From the NCBI RefSeq assembly GCF_045310695.1, contig NZ_JBJIAA010000015.1, forward strand, positions 97,475 to 161,474: 64,000 nucleotides of DNA. Reading direction: 5' to 3'. The stretch is from Clostridium_S neuense (GTDB taxonomy: Bacteria; Bacillota; Clostridia; Clostridiales; Clostridiaceae). This document shows positions 16,653 to 24,887 of this stretch, piece after piece. The number at the start of each line of letters is the position of its first letter. Positions within the stretch are counted from its first letter, which is position 1. Both the position numbers and the translations under genes were made by a program. The notes beneath the pieces are model-generated. The model ran no database searches. It was not told the origin of the DNA and saw nothing but the letters and a program-made list of their open reading frames with translations.

Positions 16653-18403
16653 GCTAATTCCTCCTCGCTAAGCTGAGAAGCTACTATTTCATGGTATATC
16701 TCACAGCTATTAAGTAATTCCTTATGAGTTCCTATTCCAACTACTTTACCTTCATCAAGTACTATTATTCTGTCCGCATTCATTACTGTACTTACCCTTT
16801 GAGCTACTATTATAACTGTTGAATTTGAAGTTTCCTTGTTAAGTGCAGCTCTAAGTTTAGCATCTGTTTTAAAATCAAGAGCAGAAAAACTATCATCAAA
16901 TATATATATTTCAGGTCTTCTAATCAAAGCTCTTGCAATAGAAAGGCGCTGCTTTTGACCTCCAGATACATTGTTTCCGCCTTCTGATATAGGTGAATTA
17001 AAGCCATCTTTCATTCCAGATATAAACTCACTTGCTTGGGCAACTTGAGCAGCATGCTTAATATCATCCAAACTAGCATTATCATTTCCAAATTTTATAT
17101 TGGATTCAATTGTTCCACTAAAGAGTATTGCTTTTTGTGGTACAAATCCAATCTTAGCTCTTAAATCTTCTTGACTCATTTCTTTAATGTCAACACCATC
17201 AACAATTATGCTTCCCTCACTCGCATCATAAAATCTTGGGATAAGACTAATGAGGGTAGATTTACCAGATCCTGTTCCTCCTATTATAGCCGTTGTCTCA
17301 CCTGGTCTTGCTTTAAAAGAAATATTTGATATAGCTGGTTCTTCTGCCCCAGGATAATTAAAGCTTACATTTCTAAATTCAACATATCCTTTTTCACCTT
17401 CAGAAGATTTCATAGGATTTTTAGGATCATTAATTTCAGGTTTCATATCGAGAACTTCATTAATTCTTACTGCTGAAGCTTGTGCACGTGGGATTAATAC
17501 AAACATAACTGCAACCATAAGAACAGACATCATGATTTGCATTGCATACTGGGTGAATGCCATCATGTCTCCAACCTTCATTTCTCCCAAATCTATTCTC
17601 TTTGCTCCAAACCATATAATAGAGATTGAAGTTAAATTCATAACTAACATCATAAGTGGCATCATTCCAGCCATAATTTTATTGGCTTTAATAGCTGTAT
17701 TTGTATAATCAGCATTTGCTTCATCAAAACGCTTTTTTTCAACTTCCTGTCTATCAAAAGCACGAATAACCCTTATACCTGTAAGTCCTTCACGAAGTAC
17801 AAGATTTATCTTATCAACCTTTTTCTGCATAAGCTTAAAGAGTGGGACAACCCCTCCTCCTATAAGTACTATAACTATAATTAAAACTGGTATTGCAACA
17901 AGAAAAATTATACTAAGTGCTTGATCCTTTCTAAGTGCTAGTATTACACCACCTATACACATCATTGGAGCTGTAATAAGCATTCTAAGCATCATTATAA
18001 CAACATTTTGAACCTGAGTTATATCATTAGTTGTTCTTGTTATAAGTGAAGCACTTCCTATCTTATCAAACTCATTTAAAGAATAGCTTTCTATTCTTGT
18101 AAATAATTTTTTTCTTAAATTTCTTGTAAGTCCAAGAGTAGTTTTAGATGCAATTAAACTTCCAATAATAGCACACGTAATACTTGCTGCAGATACTAAA
18201 AGCATCTTTCCGCCTGTACTCCATATATAGGGGATATCTGGATTACTTGCACCTTTGGCGTTAACTTTTAATATACCATTGTTTATAATGTCTGACATTA
18301 AATTTGGTAAATTTAAGTCCGCCATTGACTGAAAAAATGCTAAGATTAGTATTATTACTACGGACAGCGCAAATGGTTTTAGGTTTTTCAAGAGTTTTAT
18401 CAA
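16649..18403 (-). CDS. heterodimeric multidrug ABC exporter, degenerate-site subunit (BmrC/LmrC-like)
   Basis: 584 aa half-transporter (six membrane helices, then the ATPase). Walker A GGTGSGKST and the signature VSGGQKQRLS are intact. Walker B is IYIFDDSFSALD with Asp in place of the catalytic Glu, and the H-loop reads IVAQRVST with Gln for His, so its own Walker site should not hydrolyse ATP. That division of labour is standard for heterodimers such as BmrCD and LmrCD and is not damage. The TTG start overlaps the marR stop, and the stop overlaps the next start, so the three genes are translationally coupled. Substrates are unknown. Confidence 0.9.
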   Translation of the reverse strand: MIKLLKNLKPFALSVVIILILAFFQSMADLNLPNLMSDIINNGILKVNAKGASNPDIPYIWSTGGKMLLVSAASITCAIIGSLIASKTTLGLTRNLRKKLFTRIESYSLNEFDKIGSASLITRTTNDITQVQNVVIMMLRMLITAPMMCIGGVILALRKDQALSIIFLVAIPVLIIVIVLIGGGVVPLFKLMQKKVDKINLVLREGLTGIRVIRAFDRQEVEKKRFDEANADYTNTAIKANKIMAGMMPLMMLVMNLTSISIIWFGAKRIDLGEMKVGDMMAFTQYAMQIMMSVLMVAVMFVLIPRAQASAVRINEVLDMKPEINDPKNPMKSSEGEKGYVEFRNVSFNYPGAEEPAISNISFKARPGETTAIIGGTGSGKSTLISLIPRFYDASEGSIIVDGVDIKEMSQEDLRAKIGFVPQKAILFSGTIESNIKFGNDNASLDDIKHAAQVAQASEFISGMKDGFNSPISEGGNNVSGGQKQRLSIARALIRRPEIYIFDDSFSALDFKTDAKLRAALNKETSNSTVIIVAQRVSTVMNADRIIVLDEGKVVGIGTHKELLNSCEIYHEIVASQLSEEELA

Positions 18404-18870
18404 ATTTCCTCATCTCCTTTGATTGTTTCTTCTTTCATATAATCAAATAATTTAGTTAACAATTCTATAAATTTATCACTGTCATCTTCGCCTAAATAGT
18501 CAACAAGCCCATATACCAAATCATGAAATTCTTTTTGAGCCTTTTTTAAAATTTCTTCCCCTTTATCCGTAAGCTGTATTCTAACAACTCTCCTATCGTT
18601 TAAATCCATAGTCCTTTTAACAAATCCACGACTTTCAAGAGCATTTATTTGTTGAGTTATTGTAGGGGATGCAACTCTTAACTTTTTACTTAATTGAGAT
18701 ACTTTTATTCCTTCTTTTTCATTTTTAAAACCTTTTTTCATACAAAAGAGAACATGCATTTCCCCATGCGTGATCCCTGCAATATATTTGGAATGAAATT
18801 TAACTTTCCTAAACTGTACAAAAGCAAAAATAAGCTTATCCGCAATTTCCTCCTTATTATCCTTCTCCAT
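18400..18870 (-). CDS. MarR family transcriptional regulator
   Basis: 156 aa from the ATG at 18870, chosen because AAGGAGG lies five bases before it (a TTG at 18888 precedes the site). The winged-helix is clear: KVSQLSKKLRVASPTITQQI recognition region and the wing VKRTMDLNDRRVVRIQLTDKG. As the first gene of the exporter operon with two palindromes immediately upstream (18903-18941), it most likely represses marR and both exporter genes and is released by exported drugs. The inducer is unknown. Confidence 0.9.
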   Translation of the reverse strand: MEKDNKEEIADKLIFAFVQFRKVKFHSKYIAGITHGEMHVLFCMKKGFKNEKEGIKVSQLSKKLRVASPTITQQINALESRGFVKRTMDLNDRRVVRIQLTDKGEEILKKAQKEFHDLVYGLVDYLGEDDSDKFIELLTKLFDYMKEETIKGDEEI

Positions 18871-18902
18871 ATTTTCCTCCTTATTCAAACTATAGTTAGT
18901 CG

Positions 18903-18941
18903 AATAATTTATTAGTGAAATAAATTATTAGGTAACCTAAT
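18903..18941. promoter_or_regulatory. overlapping palindromes, MarR operator region
   Basis: AATAATTTATT / AATAAATTATT (18903-18929, 5-base spacer) is a perfect 11-bp dyad. It overlaps a second perfect dyad, ATTAGGTAACCTAAT (18927-18941). Both lie 33-71 bases upstream of the marR start. MarR dimers bind such short dyads, so this is the likely autoregulatory region. Confidence 0.7.
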
Positions 18942-19023
18942 TATATTTAAAAATTAGTTTATTGTCAATATTATTTTCTCTATTTTTTGTTATAGTATAA
19001 ACTATTATGTGAAATCTTTAATT

Positions 19024-19070
19024 AAAAAAAAACATCCGCAGATTTATTTGTAATTTGCGGATGCTTTTTA
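19024..19070. terminator. bidirectional terminator downstream of degV
   Basis: CATCCGCA (19033-19040) pairs with TGCGGATG (19056-19063), with an A-run on the left and a T-run on the right, so it works on either strand. It serves degV on the minus strand. Its core CCGCAGATTTATTTGTAA resembles the hairpins at 40238 and 54739. Confidence 0.8.
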
Positions 19071-19142
19071 TTTTAATTTACATTTTATAATTGTCTAATT
19101 TAAAGATAAATCACTCTGAAACTTAAAATTCATGTTTATTTT

Positions 19143-20000
19143 TTATCTAAGTTCCTTTTGAGCATAATAAACTATTCCGATTGCCCCTGGTCCTACATGA
19201 AGTCCAATGACTGGGCCTATATCACAAATTAATGGCTTTATATTTAGCTTGGATTCAATTTCAGCTGCAAGTTTTTTCGCCTCATCATAGCAATTAATAT
19301 GATGTACTGCAATTTCTCCAAGTCCAAAGTTTTTTACATCTTCAAGCATTTTATTAAGCATTGTAGCTACAGCTTTTTTCTTAGTTCTTACCTTTGCATA
19401 TACTGAAGTAACACCGTTTTCAACCGTAAGTATTGGAATTATTTTAAGTATATTTCCAATAAGAGCACTTGCACCACCTATTCTTCCACCTTTCCTTAAA
19501 TATACTAGGTTCTCTGGTATAAATAAGAACTTGCTTCTTTTAAGATTTTCCTCTGCTGCAAGCTTAACTTCATCTAAGCTCTTACCCTCTTTAGCAACTT
19601 TGGCAGCACTAATAGCAGCGAATCCAAGCTGCATACAATTATCACGAGAATCTATTATTTCAATTTTAGCATCCTTATATTCTTCAAGCACCATACTTTT
19701 AGCAACATGTGCAGTTGAATAAGTTCCGCTCATTTCAGAAGATATAAATATACAAAGAAGACTATCTCCACTACTTACAACTTCCTTCATCTCTTTAACC
19801 ATATCTTCAATAGAAGGTTGCGATGACTTAGGAATTCCTTTTTCCTCCATCTTTTTATAAAAAATATTATTGCTTATTTCAGTTTCTTTAAAACTTTCAT
19901 CTTCAAAGCTAACACACAGTGACAGAATTCTTATTCCATATTCTTTTCTTAATCCCTCATCCATGCTGCTAGTGCTATCGGTTAAAATTTGAACAGCCAT
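19143..20000 (-). CDS. DegV family fatty acid-binding protein
   Basis: 285 aa. The N-terminal VQILTDSTSSMDEGLRKEYGI, the SQPSIEDMV segment and the loop CIFISSEMSGTYSTA match DegV proteins, which bind a fatty acid between two domains. In some Firmicutes (FakB) they present fatty acids to the kinase FakA for phosphorylation. A FakA partner is not encoded nearby, so the FakB role is only possible, and clostridia usually carry several DegV paralogs. The LRKGGRIGGAS motif near residue 170 is also typical. GGAGG precedes the ATG. The gene appears monocistronic with its terminator at 19024-19070. Confidence 0.88.
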   Translation of the reverse strand: MAVQILTDSTSSMDEGLRKEYGIRILSLCVSFEDESFKETEISNNIFYKKMEEKGIPKSSQPSIEDMVKEMKEVVSSGDSLLCIFISSEMSGTYSTAHVAKSMVLEEYKDAKIEIIDSRDNCMQLGFAAISAAKVAKEGKSLDEVKLAAEENLKRSKFLFIPENLVYLRKGGRIGGASALIGNILKIIPILTVENGVTSVYAKVRTKKKAVATMLNKMLEDVKNFGLGEIAVHHINCYDEAKKLAAEIESKLNIKPLICDIGPVIGLHVGPGAIGIVYYAQKELR

Positions 20001-20127
20001 AATTTCACTACTCCTCCAAAATTGGTTTATATTTTATTCTAGCATTTTTAATAAAAAAAACCAATTATAAATAAACGAGCAATTGATAATTAAGGCTGAA
20101 CAATTTTTAATGTAGTATTCTATATTA

Positions 20128-20283
20128 CTATCTCGATTCCCCTATTAGCTTTTCTATAGCTTCACCAACTTCATCCTTAGACAAAACACTTATAATGAAT
20201 CCATCAGCTTTCACCACAAATACTATGTAATCATCATTTATATAAGCCCTTTCGTAACCAGGAAATGTGCCCACCTTGATCAA
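20128..20283 (-). CDS. small hypothetical protein (51 aa)
   Basis: A short open frame with a TTG start and an AGGAAG site 8-13 bases upstream. The product would begin MIKVGTFPGYERAYINDDYI and continue with IVFVVKADGFIISVLSKDE and a C-terminal helix VGEAIEKLIGES. The alternation of strand-like and helix-like segments and the lack of rare codons look like real coding sequence. I do not recognise it. It could be a tiny protein, or the remnant of a longer gene, since nothing coding precedes it. It lies between degV and the amino-acid permease on the same strand. Confidence 0.5.
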   Translation of the reverse strand: MIKVGTFPGYERAYINDDYIVFVVKADGFIISVLSKDEVGEAIEKLIGESR

Positions 20284-20341
20284 TTAATATACTTCCTAAT
20301 ACATCTATTAATGGTTTTTTAATAGGTTATTAACTCATGAA

Positions 20342-21718
20342 TTATTTTGACTTTAGTTTGCTATTTTTGTATCCATAAAACACATAAATTAAAATACCGA
20401 TTAAAAGCCAAATAAGGAATCTAATCCAGGTAATAACAGGAAGCGTGTATATTAAATAACCACAACAAAATATAGTTATAATCGGAGTAAACGGAACACC
20501 CGGGCATTTAAATTTTCTCTTAACCTCTGGCATAGTTACTCTTAAAACTATAACACCAAGAGAAACAAGTGCAAATGCAAACAAGGTTCCTATATTACAC
20601 AATTCCATTATCATATTAAGTGGTAAAAAACCAGCCAGTACAGCAGTAACTACACCTGTTAAAATAGTGCATAAGCCTGGTGTACTATGCTTTTTATTCA
20701 CTTTTGCAAAAACATTTGGCAGCAATCCATCTCTTGCCATAACCATAAATATCCTAATTTGACCATACAAAGTTGCAAGAAGAGTAGATACCATTCCAAC
20801 TACAGCACCAACTCCAACTAATGCAGAACCCCAATTTATTCCTATGTGTGAAAGCGCTCCTGGAAGAGCATTATCTATGCTAACATTTTTATACGAAATT
20901 ATACCTGTCAGCACTAATGAGACAGCTATGTACATGATTATAACTACTACTAAGCATAAAGCCAGTCCACGTGGCACATCTTTCTCTGGATCTTTAGTTT
21001 CCTCTGAAGCTGTAGAAACTGTATCAAAACCTATAAAAGCAAAGAATATAATTGATGCACCAGATACTACTCCATTAACACCAAAAGGCATAAATGGATG
21101 ATAATTTGCTGCCTTTATATGAGTTACACCTAATGCTATAAATATAACAATTATCAATATTTTTATTACAACTATAGCATCATTTATTTTTGCACTTTCC
21201 GATACACCTATGTATAAAAGCCATGTTACTACTGCCGTTATAAGCACTGCTGGCAAGTCCACAATTCCTCCAGATATTGGTGCCTTAGTTAACATACTCG
21301 GCAATTTAATTCCATAATCACTTAATATTCCATTTAGCGAACCTGACCAACCTGCTGCAACCGCCGCTGCTGAAACAAGATATTCAAGTATTAAATCCCA
21401 CCCTATTATCCATGCAATAATCTCACCAAAAGCAACATATGAATAAGAATATGTACTTCCTGATACAGGAAACATTGATGCAAGTTCAGAATATGTAAGA
21501 GCACAAAGAGCACTTGTTATAGCTGCAATCATAAACGATATAATAACTGCTGGCCCTGCCATTTTGGCACCTTGACCCGTTGCCACAAATATACCTGTAC
21601 CAACTATTGAACCTATTCCAAGTGCAGCCAAATCAAAGCTTGTAAGTTTCTTTTTTAAACTACTTTTAGCATAATCATTATCAAAATTCTTTACGGTTTT
21701 CTTTCTGAATATTTCCAC
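20342..21718 (-). CDS. APC family amino acid permease
   Basis: 458 aa integral membrane protein with about 12 hydrophobic segments. The N-terminal signature GIGSIVGTGIFVATGQGA and later FAFIGFDTVSTASEETKDPEKD place it in the amino acid-polyamine-organocation superfamily, closest in style to the cationic amino acid transporter (YfnA/CAT) group. It should import an amino acid by proton symport or exchange; the specificity cannot be read. GTG start with AGGAGG eight bases before it. No partner gene is nearby. The palindromic repeat at 21803-22056 lies just upstream, within what may be its promoter or leader region. Confidence 0.9.
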   Translation of the reverse strand: MEIFRKKTVKNFDNDYAKSSLKKKLTSFDLAALGIGSIVGTGIFVATGQGAKMAGPAVIISFMIAAITSALCALTYSELASMFPVSGSTYSYSYVAFGEIIAWIIGWDLILEYLVSAAAVAAGWSGSLNGILSDYGIKLPSMLTKAPISGGIVDLPAVLITAVVTWLLYIGVSESAKINDAIVVIKILIIVIFIALGVTHIKAANYHPFMPFGVNGVVSGASIIFFAFIGFDTVSTASEETKDPEKDVPRGLALCLVVVIIMYIAVSLVLTGIISYKNVSIDNALPGALSHIGINWGSALVGVGAVVGMVSTLLATLYGQIRIFMVMARDGLLPNVFAKVNKKHSTPGLCTILTGVVTAVLAGFLPLNMIMELCNIGTLFAFALVSLGVIVLRVTMPEVKRKFKCPGVPFTPIITIFCCGYLIYTLPVITWIRFLIWLLIGILIYVFYGYKNSKLKSK

Positions 21719-21802
21719 ATTGTATCCCTCCTATAAGTTTGCACTAGTTAATAATTATAAGTCACATCGAATTATTATACAATACTTATTTAAAATTTAA
21801 TT

Positions 21803-22056
21803 GCTTACGAAGATTCAAGCCTAAAATTCCGGAGGTACGAAGGAATTTTTTCCTTGTATCCGTGGAGCTTAGTAACAATACTGAAGGGGCAATTTAAAAA
21901 AATTCTAATAAATCTTGATAAAAAAATCATAGAATTCTTAGATATTTCAATCTGTTTAAGCCAAAGGCGAGTTATTGAAACATCTTAGTATTTTATGATT
22001 TCTTCATCTTAGATTTATAGAATTTTTTTAACGCGGCTAAGCATTGTTACTAAGCT
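21803..22056. repeat. palindromic repeat family copy C (composite)
   Basis: 21803-21865 is the short module (TTACGAAGATTC, GCCTAAAATTCCGGAGG) also at 8341 and 14311. 21866-22056 is a palindrome with both ends AGCTTAGTAACAAT (14 bp perfect). Paired segments AAAAAAATTCT, ATAAATCT and TTAGAT follow, with apex TTTCAATCTGTTTAAGCC and GGCGAGTTATTGAAA. The right terminus supplies the TAG stop codon of the symporter gene (GCT TAG at 22055-22050). This covers most of the 330-base gap between the two transporter genes. Confidence 0.85.
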
Positions 22057-23315
22057 ATTGACTCTATATACTTTTCTCCCTTTTCCCTATCGTATTGTCC
22101 TTCCCATTTTGAAATTACAATTACAGCAAGGGAATTTCCTATAACATTCACTACAGTCCTTGCCATATCTAAAATACGATCTATTCCTGCTATAAATGCA
22201 ACTCCTTCAACAGGAATTCCAACTGAACCTAAGGTTGCAAGGAGAACTACAAAGGACGTACCAGGAACAGCAGCCATTCCCTTTGAAGTTATCATAAGTA
22301 CAACCACAAGATTTATTTGGGTAATTATTGAAAGATGTATTCCATAAAGTTGAGCTATAAATATAGCTGCAATAGATTGATATAAGGCAGAACCATCTAA
22401 GTTAAAAGAATATCCTGTTGGTACCACAAAGGAAATTATGGACTGTGGCGCCCCAAATTTCTCCATTTTCTCCATAAGCTTTGGAAGAACAGCCTCTGAA
22501 CTTGCAGTAGTGTAGGCTAATATGATTTCTTCTTTTAATATCTTTATTATTTTAAAGACGCTTGTCTTCGCTACAAATTTAGCTATAAGCCCAAATACAA
22601 CAAATACGAAAAGAAATATTGCTCCATAAACTGTCAAAACCAATTTTCCAAGAGGAATAAGTGATTTAACTCCAAATTTAGATATTGTAAGTCCTATAAG
22701 TCCAAATACTCCAACTGGCGCAACCCTCATTATTTGATTTGTTACCCAGAACATTACATTCTCTATACCTGAAAATAATTCAATAATAATTTTTCCCTTT
22801 TCTCCAATAGCAGCTGTGCCAAGTCCAAACATAACTGAAAAAAATATTATTGGCAGTAATTCGCCATTTGTTAAGGATTCAAATATGTTCGAAGGTACAA
22901 TATTTACAATTATGTCTAACGCTCCATGATGAGAACTTGTTTTAGCTGTATTTACATATGTATCAATGCTTGTCTTAGCTAACTCATGCATATTAATTCC
23001 AGTTCCAGGTTTAACTACGTTTGCTATAAAAAGCCCCAAAATAATAGCAAATGTAGTTATTATCTCAAAATACAAAAGCGTTTTTGCACCTATTTTTCCA
23101 ACCTTCTTTATATCTCCAAGGCTTGAAACTCCTACAACAAGTGCAGAAAAAACTATAGGAATTACTATCATTTTTATAAGCCTTAAAAAAATATCTCCAA
23201 GTGGCTTTAAATAACTTTGAGCCGTAGTATTACCGTAAAAAACTGCTCCTACAATAATACCTAAAATTAACCCTAGCACTATTTGAAATGCTAGTCCAAA
23301 TTTAATCTTTTTCAT
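22050..23315 (-). CDS. gltP: dicarboxylate/amino acid:cation symporter (DAACS, GltP/GltT-like)
   Basis: 421 aa. Hallmarks of the glutamate/aspartate:H+ or Na+ symporter family are present: the re-entrant loop TTASSEAVLPKLMEKM, NLDGSALYQSIAAIFIAQ (the NMDGT-like cation site), and SKGMAAVPGTSFVVL. Eight membrane helices plus two hairpins fit the known fold. The divergently transcribed neighbours encode a GlnK/GlnL-like two-component system, which in B. subtilis controls an amino acid transporter gene, so gltP is a reasonable target. The final stop codon lies inside the repeat terminus at 22050-22056. Substrate (glutamate, aspartate or C4-dicarboxylate) is not determined. Confidence 0.9.
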   Translation of the reverse strand: MKKIKFGLAFQIVLGLILGIIVGAVFYGNTTAQSYLKPLGDIFLRLIKMIVIPIVFSALVVGVSSLGDIKKVGKIGAKTLLYFEIITTFAIILGLFIANVVKPGTGINMHELAKTSIDTYVNTAKTSSHHGALDIIVNIVPSNIFESLTNGELLPIIFFSVMFGLGTAAIGEKGKIIIELFSGIENVMFWVTNQIMRVAPVGVFGLIGLTISKFGVKSLIPLGKLVLTVYGAIFLFVFVVFGLIAKFVAKTSVFKIIKILKEEIILAYTTASSEAVLPKLMEKMEKFGAPQSIISFVVPTGYSFNLDGSALYQSIAAIFIAQLYGIHLSIITQINLVVVLMITSKGMAAVPGTSFVVLLATLGSVGIPVEGVAFIAGIDRILDMARTVVNVIGNSLAVIVISKWEGQYDREKGEKYIESIA

Positions 23316-23612
23316 ATTATTAATTCCCTCCTAAAGTTTGTTTATGAAATTTACCCGTATAATCATTGCAAATTTAATTTTAAAATGTACTCAGTTTTAC
23401 TATATTAATTATATTAATTTAGCGTTAATAATCATCTATATGAGGATTATAATAATATAACTACGTAATATAACAAAAAACTACAATTATTCTATTGAAT
23501 TTTTATTATATAATTATTAGAATATAAAGTTGTACCCTTAATATGAAATTTAAGAAAATTGCATTAAAAATTTCATGTTATGCATATCAATTAATTTTAG
23601 GAGTTGTTTTAA
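23316..23612. promoter_or_regulatory. divergent promoter region between gltP and the two-component genes
   Basis: About 300 bases of very A/T-rich DNA hold both promoters. A dyad ATGAAATTT / AAATTTCAT (23543-23551 and 23568-23576) lies 37-70 bases before the kinase start. A shorter imperfect dyad, AATCATC / GAGGATT, lies near 23430-23450. Either could bind the response regulator. Nothing coding is seen here. Confidence 0.4.
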
Positions 23613-24884
23613 TTGAAAAAAAAATTATATATACTACTAGTTATGATAATTGTAATTCCCTTAGCAGGTGAATTAAAAATATATCCTTTTCACAACACTT
23701 ACAGGGTTAGCTTTGGAACACCTATATTTTTCTTCTTCTTGCTTTGGATAAAAAAAATGCACCCTCTATTTTCAGGCTTTATAATAGGTGCCTCGGTTGT
23801 AATCTTTCGAATATTTTTATATGTATTCATGACGGGAAACTTTCAGCTTTACAATAGCTTTATGCTAAACTTTCCTGCATTCTTTTATTATCTAACGTAT
23901 GCTGGATTATTCTACATTATCGGAAGAAAGTATTTAAATCACTATCTTTTACTTGGATTTTTGTCTGCACTAATAGAAATTTCTTCTAGTTTAGTTGAAA
24001 TCTCTATTAGACATATTTTTTTAAGTGATTACATAAACATGAGCGTTTTTAACGAAGTAATAATAATTGCAATTATACGAAGCTTTTTTGTTCTTGGTTT
24101 CTTCTATATAATAAAACTCCATGAAAAGGATTTTGAAGTTGAAAGGCAGCAAGAGCAAAATAGAAATATGGCTATTTTAATTTCAAGTCTATATGAAGAA
24201 TCCATACAACTAAAAAAATCTCTATTAAATGCAGAACATATCACTAGGAACTGCTATAATTTATACAGAGAATTAAAAAATTCAAATGAAGCCATAGATT
24301 CAAATGCTCTATCTAAACAGATTTTAGGTATAGCTGGAGAAGTTCACGAAATAAAAAAGGATAATCAAAGAATATATGCTGGTCTTTCAAAGATGATTTT
24401 AAACGGAAACTCAACTGACTACATGACTTTAAAGGAAATAATAGCTATATTAGCAAACACAAACTCAAAATATGCTGAAGCAATGTGTAAAAACATTGAC
24501 TTCATTTTGGATATAGAAGAACTTAGCGATTTATTTCATGCCTTTATACTATTATCTATACTAAATAACCTTGTTTCTAACTCTGTGGAGGCTATCAATA
24601 AAAAAGGAAGCATTAAAATTTCTGCAAAAAAAGAAGCTGGATTTCTTCAATTTAAACTTTCCGACAATGGTCCTGGAATACCTAATAAAAAGCTGGAGCT
24701 TATATTTAAACCTGGTTACACCACAAAATATGATAATGCAGGTAAACCTTCAACAGGAATAGGTTTATCTTACGTGAGGGAAATTATAAATAGTCTTAAT
24801 GGTAGTCTCAATTTGCAATCTACAGAAAAAGAAACTATTTTTACAATAAAATTACCTTTAGCAAATTTAACTAGGGAGGAATAA
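23613..24884 (+). CDS. GlnK/CitA-like sensor histidine kinase
   Basis: 423 aa, TTG start with AGGAG upstream. The N-terminal about 170 residues contain five or six membrane helices, then a coiled linker with a candidate phospho-acceptor His in EVHEIKKDNQRIYAGL. The GHKL ATPase follows: N-box LSILNNLVSNSVEAI, G1 DNGPGIP and G2 GIGLSYV. This layout, next to a YcbB-domain response regulator, matches the B. subtilis GlnK (YcbA) type, which responds to glutamine. The partner gene starts three bases after its stop, so both are one operon. Divergence from gltP suggests control of that transporter. The signal is inferred, not shown. Confidence 0.83.
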   Translation: MKKKLYILLVMIIVIPLAGELKIYPFHNTYRVSFGTPIFFFFLLWIKKMHPLFSGFIIGASVVIFRIFLYVFMTGNFQLYNSFMLNFPAFFYYLTYAGLFYIIGRKYLNHYLLLGFLSALIEISSSLVEISIRHIFLSDYINMSVFNEVIIIAIIRSFFVLGFFYIIKLHEKDFEVERQQEQNRNMAILISSLYEESIQLKKSLLNAEHITRNCYNLYRELKNSNEAIDSNALSKQILGIAGEVHEIKKDNQRIYAGLSKMILNGNSTDYMTLKEIIAILANTNSKYAEAMCKNIDFILDIEELSDLFHAFILLSILNNLVSNSVEAINKKGSIKISAKKEAGFLQFKLSDNGPGIPNKKLELIFKPGYTTKYDNAGKPSTGIGLSYVREIINSLNGSLNLQSTEKETIFTIKLPLANLTREE

Positions 24885-24887
24885 CTT

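Noticed and set aside
21719..21802. T-box or amino-acid riboswitch before the permease
   Set aside because: No T-box core sequence or lysine/glycine aptamer motifs are visible; the region is short and followed by the repeat.
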